A stretch of DNA of 64,000 nucleotides, from NCBI GenBank assembly GCA_016287385.1, contig JAEEWM010000017.1:1-64000 (forward strand), read 5' to 3'. Source of the stretch: Clostridiaceae bacterium. Lineage in GTDB: Bacteria > Bacillota > Clostridia > Oscillospirales > Acutalibacteraceae. Positions 59,382 to 64,000 of this stretch are shown here, piece by piece. The notes beneath the pieces are model-generated. The model saw nothing but the letters and a program-made list of their open reading frames with translations, was not told the origin of the DNA and did no database searches. Numbering within the stretch: position 1 is the first letter of the stretch; the number at the start of each line of letters is the position of its first letter. The position numbers and the translations under genes are program-made.

Positions 59382-60232
59382 TTTTTAACACCTTCTTTCA
59401 GTAATCCGATAAGATAGAATATTAAAAATGAAAAGATATCAACAACTACTATTGTGGAGCCGACCGGCGTACCCGTTACTATCGAAACAAGCATACCGAG
59501 CAGTGCGCAAATAACCGAAAGCACGGCTGAACAAACCGTTACCGATCTGAAGGTCTTGAACACCCGCATTGAGGAGAGCGCCGGGAATATCACAAGCGCG
59601 GAGATAAGAAGCGAACCCACAAGATTCATAGCGAGCACTATAACCGCCGCCACTATCATGGCTATTAAAAGGTTATATGCCGAAGTCCGCGTTCCGGTCG
59701 CACGGGCAAAGTCCTCATCAAAGGTAAGCGCAAAAACCTTGTTATAAAACAGAACAAAGACCGCCATCACAACCGCGGAAAGTATAATGCAAAGCAATAC
59801 TTCTTTTTTTGAAAGCGTAAGTATTGAGGTTGAGCCGAAAAGCGTTGTGCAGACGTCGCCCGAAACGTTTCCCGATTTCGGAAACACGTTCATAAGCAGA
59901 TATCCGACCGCGAGCGCGCCGACCGAAATCATGGCGACCGCCGCGTCTCCTTTGATTCTGGTATTGGTGCCGGTGCGAAGCAGGAGTATGGCGCTTATCG
60001 CCGTGACGGCGAGCACCAAAGGCATATTATTCGTAAGTCCGACGACCGCCGCGACCGCCATGGCGCCGAAAGCGACGTGAGAAAGCCCGTCGCCTATAAA
60101 AGAAAACCTTTTAAGTACCAGCGTAACGCCGAGAAGTGACGAGCAAAGGGCAATAAGCACGCCAACTATCAGCGCTTTTCTTACCATGGGAAACTGAATG
60201 TAAAAATAAAGCTTTTCCATTATTTCACTCAT
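59378..60232 (-). CDS. znuB: Zinc ABC transporter permease
   Basis: A 284-residue ABC-3-family permease with about eight or nine helices. LLGVTLVLKRFSFIGDGLSH is the diagnostic opening. It overlaps both neighbours (8 bases with znuC, 4 bases with the lipoprotein gene). Metal-type ABC permeases move Zn or Mn; the Zur-type regulator of the operon argues for zinc. Confidence 0.93.
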   Translation of the reverse strand: MSEIMEKLYFYIQFPMVRKALIVGVLIALCSSLLGVTLVLKRFSFIGDGLSHVAFGAMAVAAVVGLTNNMPLVLAVTAISAILLLRTGTNTRIKGDAAVAMISVGALAVGYLLMNVFPKSGNVSGDVCTTLFGSTSILTLSKKEVLLCIILSAVVMAVFVLFYNKVFALTFDEDFARATGTRTSAYNLLIAMIVAAVIVLAMNLVGSLLISALVIFPALSSMRVFKTFRSVTVCSAVLSVICALLGMLVSIVTGTPVGSTIVVVDIFSFLIFYLIGLLKEGVKK

Positions 60233-60920
60233 TATCCGTCACCTCCGCTTTTTTAAGCGAGATGTACTCCTCGCGCCTGCCGAAAAAGCAGTCCGCGCCT
60301 ATATGAAGAATATGCGTGGCATATTTAAGCGCGGCAGATATGTCGTGCGAAATCATTATCACGGTGATTTTTTCCTCTTTATTCAGTTTTTCGATTATGG
60401 AATACATACCCTCGGTCGCCCTTGCGTCAAGCCCGGAGACCGGCTCGTCAAGCAATATAAGTTTGCTTGTGGCGCAAAGCGCACGGGCGAGAAGCACCCT
60501 TTGCTGCTGACCGCCGGAAAGCTCGCGGTAACAGCGGCCTTTAAGGTCGAAGATACCCATTTTCCGGATGTTTTCGAGGGCTTCCTTTTTCTGCGCCGCA
60601 GTATAGAACGGAGCTATACCGGATTTGCCGCAAAAGCCGGAAAGCACTATCTCGTACACGCTCGCCGGAAAATCGCGCTGAACCGCCGTTTGCTGCGGCA
60701 GATATCCGATTTCGTTTCTTTTAAGTCCGTCCCCCAAAACTATACCGCCGGAAATTGCGGGAGTAAGCCCTAAAAGCGTTTTCATCAGGGTTGTTTTACC
60801 GGAGCCGTTTTCGCCTACTATGCAAAGATAATTTCCGGTGTTTACCGCAAAATTCAGGTCTTTGACTATCACACGCCCGCCGTAGCCGAGCGTTAAGTTT
60901 TTACAAGCAATAAGAGCCAT
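60225..60920 (-). CDS. znuC: Zinc ABC transporter ATPase
   Basis: A 231-residue ABC ATPase: Walker A GENGSGKTTLM, signature [15 protein letters not shown], Walker B LILLDEPVSGLD. GAAGGA precedes the ATG. Operates with znuB and znuA. Confidence 0.93.
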   Translation of the reverse strand: MALIACKNLTLGYGGRVIVKDLNFAVNTGNYLCIVGENGSGKTTLMKTLLGLTPAISGGIVLGDGLKRNEIGYLPQQTAVQRDFPASVYEIVLSGFCGKSGIAPFYTAAQKKEALENIRKMGIFDLKGRCYRELSGGQQQRVLLARALCATSKLILLDEPVSGLDARATEGMYSIIEKLNKEEKITVIMISHDISAALKYATHILHIGADCFFGRREEYISLKKAEVTDNE

Positions 60921-60933
60921 ACTTTTTCCTTCT

Positions 60934-61890
60934 TTAATTCAATGCTTTTTTAAGAACTTCAAGATTCTTTTTGCAAATACTAAGGTAAGTCGCGCCGTCC
61001 TTCACCTGCTCTGCCGTCACCGACTGCATGGAATCAAGAGTCAGTATACCGGCGTTTTTAGATTTGCTGTTTTCTATTACCGAGCTTGCGATATCATTCA
61101 TCGAGCCCTCGGTTTTCATGATATATTTAAGCTGCAGTGAATCTAACTTGCCCGATAAAAAGATAACCGTCTTGAAGCTCGCCTCACTTTCAGCGGAGCA
61201 GCCGGCAAAAGCGGCGTAATAATCGATACCGTAATCGTCGGTCAAATAGCGGAACGGAAAACGGTCGCCGAAAACGAGAGTTTTATTCTTGGCGGCGCTT
61301 ACCGCCTGTTCGTACTCACTGTCAAGCCCGGCAAGCTTTTCGATGTAAGCGTCGGCGTTTTTTCTGTAACTGTCGGCGTTCTTCTTATCCGCTTTTGATA
61401 ATCCGTCGCATATAGCGCCGCATAAAAGCTTTGCGTTTTTAAGAGAAAGCCATATGTGCTCGTCATATTCCGGCTCGTCATCGCCTTCTTCGCCCTCTTC
61501 TTCCGACTCCATACCCTCTTTTATTTCCTCTTCTTTTTTACCGTCTTCGAGAGCGTCCATAAGGTTTATTATCACCATGTCGTCGTTCTGCTTTTCTTTG
61601 AGAGCGTCCTTTGCCCATTCATCCGACTCGCCGCCCACGTATACAAACACGTCGCAGGTCGTAAGGTTTATAATATCGTCGGTAGTCGGCTGAAAACTGT
61701 GAAGATCCGCGCCGCTGTTTATAAGCATCGTGATTTCAACGTTTTCGTTATCGCCGGCTATTTCGCGCACCCAGTCATAAACCGGGAAAATAGTGGTAAC
61801 TATATTTATTTTCGATTTGTTTTTTGCGCCGCATGCGGTCGCCGTGAACATAAGAATCACGCAAAACAAAATCGCTGTTATTCTTTTCAT
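60934..61890 (-). CDS. znuA: Zinc-binding lipoprotein ZnuA-like
   Basis: A 318-residue cluster A-I metal-binding protein. Lipobox TATAC (Cys20). Conserved elements: NIVTTIFPVYDWVREIAG, GADLHSFQPT and DEHIWLSLKNA with two candidate metal histidines. An acidic loop (about 117-145, Glu/Asp-rich) stands where Gram-negative ZnuA has a His-rich loop. The third histidine expected near FGDRFPFRYL is absent, replaced by Asp/Arg, so the metal site differs from E. coli ZnuA. GGAGG precedes the ATG. Confidence 0.9.
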   Translation of the reverse strand: MKRITAILFCVILMFTATACGAKNKSKINIVTTIFPVYDWVREIAGDNENVEITMLINSGADLHSFQPTTDDIINLTTCDVFVYVGGESDEWAKDALKEKQNDDMVIINLMDALEDGKKEEEIKEGMESEEEGEEGDDEPEYDEHIWLSLKNAKLLCGAICDGLSKADKKNADSYRKNADAYIEKLAGLDSEYEQAVSAAKNKTLVFGDRFPFRYLTDDYGIDYYAAFAGCSAESEASFKTVIFLSGKLDSLQLKYIMKTEGSMNDIASSVIENSKSKNAGILTLDSMQSVTAEQVKDGATYLSICKKNLEVLKKALN

Positions 61891-61937
61891 TGTAATCCTC
61901 CGAATCTAAAATTTAGCTGTATACATTAAAAAATTCT

Positions 61938-62228
61938 TTAATCGGTCATTTTCACTTTAAGCATAACGGGTGTGTCGCCCGAAATAAGTATTGATTTAAG
62001 TGAAAGTTTTAAGGCAATCAAACAGAGCGGAACCGCCGACAGTGCCGTAAAAGCAACATAAAGCGCCTTGAAAAACGTTCTGCAAAGCGCGCTTGCCGCG
62101 CACAGCGGGCAATTTTCCCCGACGCATGAGTGCGTGTGCTCATGCAAGGCAAAAAAAGCGGCGGAAAATGATACCGTCAGTATAAGCGCCGCCAAAATCA
62201 CGGCTGTATAGCGACTGCGTTTAGACAT
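61938..62228 (-). CDS. Small His/Cys-rich membrane protein of the zinc operon
   Basis: A 96-residue protein with two membrane helices (about 8-28 and 50-75). The extracytoplasmic loop between them reads HEHTHSCVGENCPLCA, holding three His and three Cys, a likely metal-binding patch, then ALC. It lies between the Zur-type gene and znuA with good ribosome-binding site (GGGAGG). Similar proteins occur in clostridial zinc clusters, function unknown. It might gather zinc for ZnuA. Confidence 0.75.
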   Translation of the reverse strand: MSKRSRYTAVILAALILTVSFSAAFFALHEHTHSCVGENCPLCAASALCRTFFKALYVAFTALSAVPLCLIALKLSLKSILISGDTPVMLKVKMTD

Positions 62229-62260
62229 ACCGCCGCCTCCCTTCTGTTAATATCACCTGT

Positions 62261-62653
62261 TTATTTTCTGCACTTTGCGCAGGTGCCGTAAAGCACGGTA
62301 TTCGCGCTGTCTATCTTAAAATCGGAATCATTAAGTACCGCTCTGATCACGGAATCGGTATCCGGCACGTCGAGGTGAAAAGTTTTTCCGCATTTAGAGC
62401 AGGACATATGCAAATGCTTTTCGCAGTTCTTGGCGCAGGTATAACGGTAATAAACCTTTTTACTGCCGCTTTGCGTTATTCGCTGCACTTTTCCCTCATC
62501 CTGCAAATCCGAAAGGTTACGGTAAATCGCGCTGACGCTGACGCCCTCGGCTTTGAGAGCCGAAGCCATCTCGCTCACGGTAAGCGGCTTATGAACGTTA
62601 TCACAAAGAAATTTCAAAATCGCTTTTCTCTGTCTGGTTTCGTACTTTTGCAT
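62261..62653 (-). CDS. zur: Fur-family zinc-type repressor (Zur)
   Basis: A 130-residue Fur-family regulator. The winged helix holds LTVSEMASALKAEGVSVSAIYRNL; the metal and dimerization half has CEKHLHMSCSKCGKTFHL, and the C-terminal CAKCRK completes the structural zinc site. Location upstream of znuACB identifies it as Zur-type, although a Fur or PerR role cannot be excluded by sequence. It is the first gene of the operon and is likely autoregulated through a 23-bp palindrome at the start site. Confidence 0.88.
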   Translation of the reverse strand: MQKYETRQRKAILKFLCDNVHKPLTVSEMASALKAEGVSVSAIYRNLSDLQDEGKVQRITQSGSKKVYYRYTCAKNCEKHLHMSCSKCGKTFHLDVPDTDSVIRAVLNDSDFKIDSANTVLYGTCAKCRK

Positions 62654-62664
62654 TTTTGCACCTC

Positions 62665-62716
62665 AATTTGCGAATGTTTCGCAAATTATTATAGCATTAC
62701 GGATACGGTATGTCAA
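62665..62716 (-). promoter_or_regulatory. zur-znu promoter and Zur-box-like palindrome
   Basis: On the minus strand TTGACA (62716-62711), 17-base spacer, TATAAT (62693-62688). Directly downstream, AATTTGCGAA-TGT-TTCGCAAATT (62665-62687) is a perfect 10-3-10 palindrome covering the transcription start. The length and A/T-rich ends are typical of Fur-family operators. Confidence 0.9.
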
Positions 62717-62718
62717 GC

Positions 62719-62753
62719 AAAAAAACGGCCGGTCGGGCTAATGCCCGACCGGC
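62719..62753 (-). terminator. Intrinsic terminator of the lipoprotein gene at 62777
   Basis: An 11-bp stem GCCGGTCGGGC/GCCCGACCGGC with a 4-base loop, followed on the minus strand by CG and seven T. Confidence 0.93.
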
Positions 62754-62776
62754 TTAAAAAATGCACTTTATTAAAC

Positions 62777-63307
62777 TTATTTTGCGGTAAAACCTTTGAA
62801 GAAATACCCGTCAACAACCGTAAAGCCCTTCTGCGAATCGTAAGCGGAAAGCTCAACGGTATCGTCGGCAACGAGCACGCCGTCCATAAAAGCGAAAACC
62901 TCCGCGGCGCCGTCCGAATACGTATATGTAACCGATACGGTTTTATCGCCGAACTTATACTCGTAACTGCTTACCATGCCGTCATTAAAAGCAAAATGTA
63001 TATTCTCGGTAGACGGGTCGCTTTTCGACATATCGATATCGATAACATCCCCGGGCTTTTTATAGGAAGTAAGGTCGACTTCGTCATCGTAATTCGGAGC
63101 ATTCGCGTCATCAGGCTTTGAGGTTTTATCCTTAACGTCCTCACCGGAATTTATGTGGGTGGTGCCGTCCTGCACACCGGTAACGTCACTGGTTTTATCC
63201 TTATCCTCCACCGGTTTGTTGGCAAGCTCGCGGTCCCGCGCCTTACATCCGCATAAAGCAAAAGCGGCAATTAAAACGCATAGCAAAACTCCAACGGTTT
63301 TCTTCAT
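62777..63307 (-). CDS. Lipoprotein of unknown function
   Basis: A 176-residue lipoprotein: signal peptide with lipobox LCGC (Cys21), then an Asp/Lys/Thr-rich linker to about 90, then a small beta-rich domain (about 97-176) without recognised motifs. GGGGG precedes the ATG. It has its own promoter and terminator, hence a single-gene unit. I cannot name a family. Confidence 0.75.
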   Translation of the reverse strand: MKKTVGVLLCVLIAAFALCGCKARDRELANKPVEDKDKTSDVTGVQDGTTHINSGEDVKDKTSKPDDANAPNYDDEVDLTSYKKPGDVIDIDMSKSDPSTENIHFAFNDGMVSSYEYKFGDKTVSVTYTYSDGAAEVFAFMDGVLVADDTVELSAYDSQKGFTVVDGYFFKGFTAK

Positions 63308-63410
63308 TTTAATTCCCCCATTTCAGGAACATAACTGTGTTTTTTGTTTCAAAAAAACACACCGGGCCGTCAGATGAAAACACAAAAGCAATACTAACGC
63401 GACCTATGAG

Positions 63411-63439
63411 ATTATAATACAAATAAGACGATATGTCAA
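63411..63439 (-). promoter_or_regulatory. Promoter of the 176-residue lipoprotein gene
   Basis: On the minus strand TTGACA (63439-63434), 17-base spacer, TATAAT (63416-63411). The leader of about 97 bases contains the A/T-rich hairpin GTGTTTTTT/AAAAAACAC (near 63330-63355). Confidence 0.88.
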
Positions 63440-63473
63440 GTCGTCAGCAGACTTAAAATCAACCCGGCGGCAT

Positions 63474-63501
63474 AAAAAAACCGGTCACGCAAGGTGACCG
63501 G
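63474..63501 (-). terminator. Terminator of the last gene
   Basis: Stem CCGGTCAC/GTGACCGG, 5-base loop, then seven T on the minus strand, 14 bases past the stop of the partial membrane-protein gene. Confidence 0.92.
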
Positions 63502-63515
63502 CAAAAATTTGATGA

Positions 63516-64000
63516 TTATTGAATGTTACCAAAGTTAGAACCCTGATACATAATCGGCCGCATAGCGTTTTTGTACTTGAAAATAAGCACGCCGAAACAT
63601 ATGGACGAAGCGATGCCGCAAAGCGCGCCGAGCACATGCAGCGCACCGTCACCCGAAAATAAGGAAATGATGTTGGCAAAAGCACCTATAAATGCCATAA
63701 CGGCAACAAAGCCCGAAACTTTATCGCTTGCGACCCCGGTCGCTATGGTACGCTTAGCGGTATTTATTGAAGATATGATCTGCGCAAGATAGACAACCAT
63801 AAGTACGAATACGGCAGCAAGAACAATAGCGCCCACGACGAGCAACCCGCCTGCAAGACCGGCAAGCGTTTTCCCGTCCGCGCTGCTTGTGTCGTTCTTA
63901 ACAATCGAAACGCCCACCATTCCGGCAATAAGCACGATTTCAACGATGGCAAAAGCTATACACATAAATACAAGTTCAATAATATTTATAACTTTGATCA
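63516..64000 (-). CDS. Multi-pass membrane protein, 5' end beyond the window
   Basis: The frame stays open from the Met at 63965 to the window edge, reading further hydrophobic residues (IKVINIIELVF), so the true start is outside. The visible 160 residues hold about four membrane helices. A short polar loop lies near KNDTSSADGKT and the tail ends MYQGSNFGNIQ. No family is recognisable. Confidence 0.65.
   Translation of the reverse strand, partial: IKVINIIELVFMCIAFAIVEIVLIAGMVGVSIVKNDTSSADGKTLAGLAGGLLVVGAIVLAAVFVLMVVYLAQIISSINTAKRTIATGVASDKVSGFVAVMAFIGAFANIISLFSGDGALHVLGALCGIASSICFGVLIFKYKNAMRPIMYQGSNFGNIQ

Overview
The window is a chromosomal segment from a Gram-positive anaerobe of the class Clostridia, most like the Oscillospiraceae/Ruminococcaceae, probably a gut strain. 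I infer this from the conserved blocks ylxM-ffh-rpsP-khpA-rimM-trmD and rpsO-pnp, an HPr carrying both His15 and Ser46, an oxygen-sensitive serine dehydratase, a minimal SufC-SufB pair, feoA-feoA-feoB with its Cys-rich partner, a DtxR-type regulator, DUF3048 and DUF5685 proteins, strong consensus sigma-A promoters (TTGACA-N17-TATAAT) and lipoprotein signal peptides. No species can be named.

Layout. Positions 1-2952 are the right end of an integrated mobile element: a truncated MobV-type relaxase, a small overlapping ORF and a large serine recombinase. Next come tRNA-Pro(GGG), HPr and the ylxM-to-trmD translation/SRP operon (to 7.2 kb). From 7.4 to 17.8 kb lie a DUF3048 lipoprotein, galT, an AEC transporter, an EamA transporter, sufCB, htrA, rpsO and pnp. 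A 1330-residue secreted modular protein fills 18.0-22.0 kb. It is followed by a membrane protein / J-protein / DUF5685 trio, then uvrB and uvrA with a REP-associated transposase inserted between them. From 29.6 to 38.2 kb lie a deacetylase plus serine dehydratase pair and a five-gene cassette (divergent alanine racemase, D-aspartate-ligase-like ATP-grasp enzyme, asnB, ABC ATPase, ABC permease). radC, rlmB, a 919-residue catalytically dead P-type-ATPase-like protein, metG and tatD follow.

The last third is mostly metal and envelope biology. A DtxR-family gene faces a feoA-feoA-feoB operon whose promoter spacer is a perfect 16-bp palindrome. A GT8-GT8-acyltransferase-acyltransferase operon and a membrane-linked XRE regulator lie next to a polyamine-type potABCD-cysK operon, whose leader can pair with its own Shine-Dalgarno sequence. 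The window ends with a Zur-type zinc operon (zur, His/Cys membrane protein, znuA, znuC, znuB, OB-fold-like lipoprotein), another lipoprotein and a partial membrane protein.

Most notable are the pseudo-P-type ATPase (40.0-42.8 kb), the potABCD leader (53.77-53.96 kb), the DUF5685/J-protein trio (22.1-24.1 kb), the transposase carrying two copies of its presumed REP palindrome inside its own coding sequence (27.1-27.6 kb), and the racemase/ATP-grasp/AsnB/ABC cassette (31.6-38.3 kb). All calls come from reading the sequence; no database search was run.
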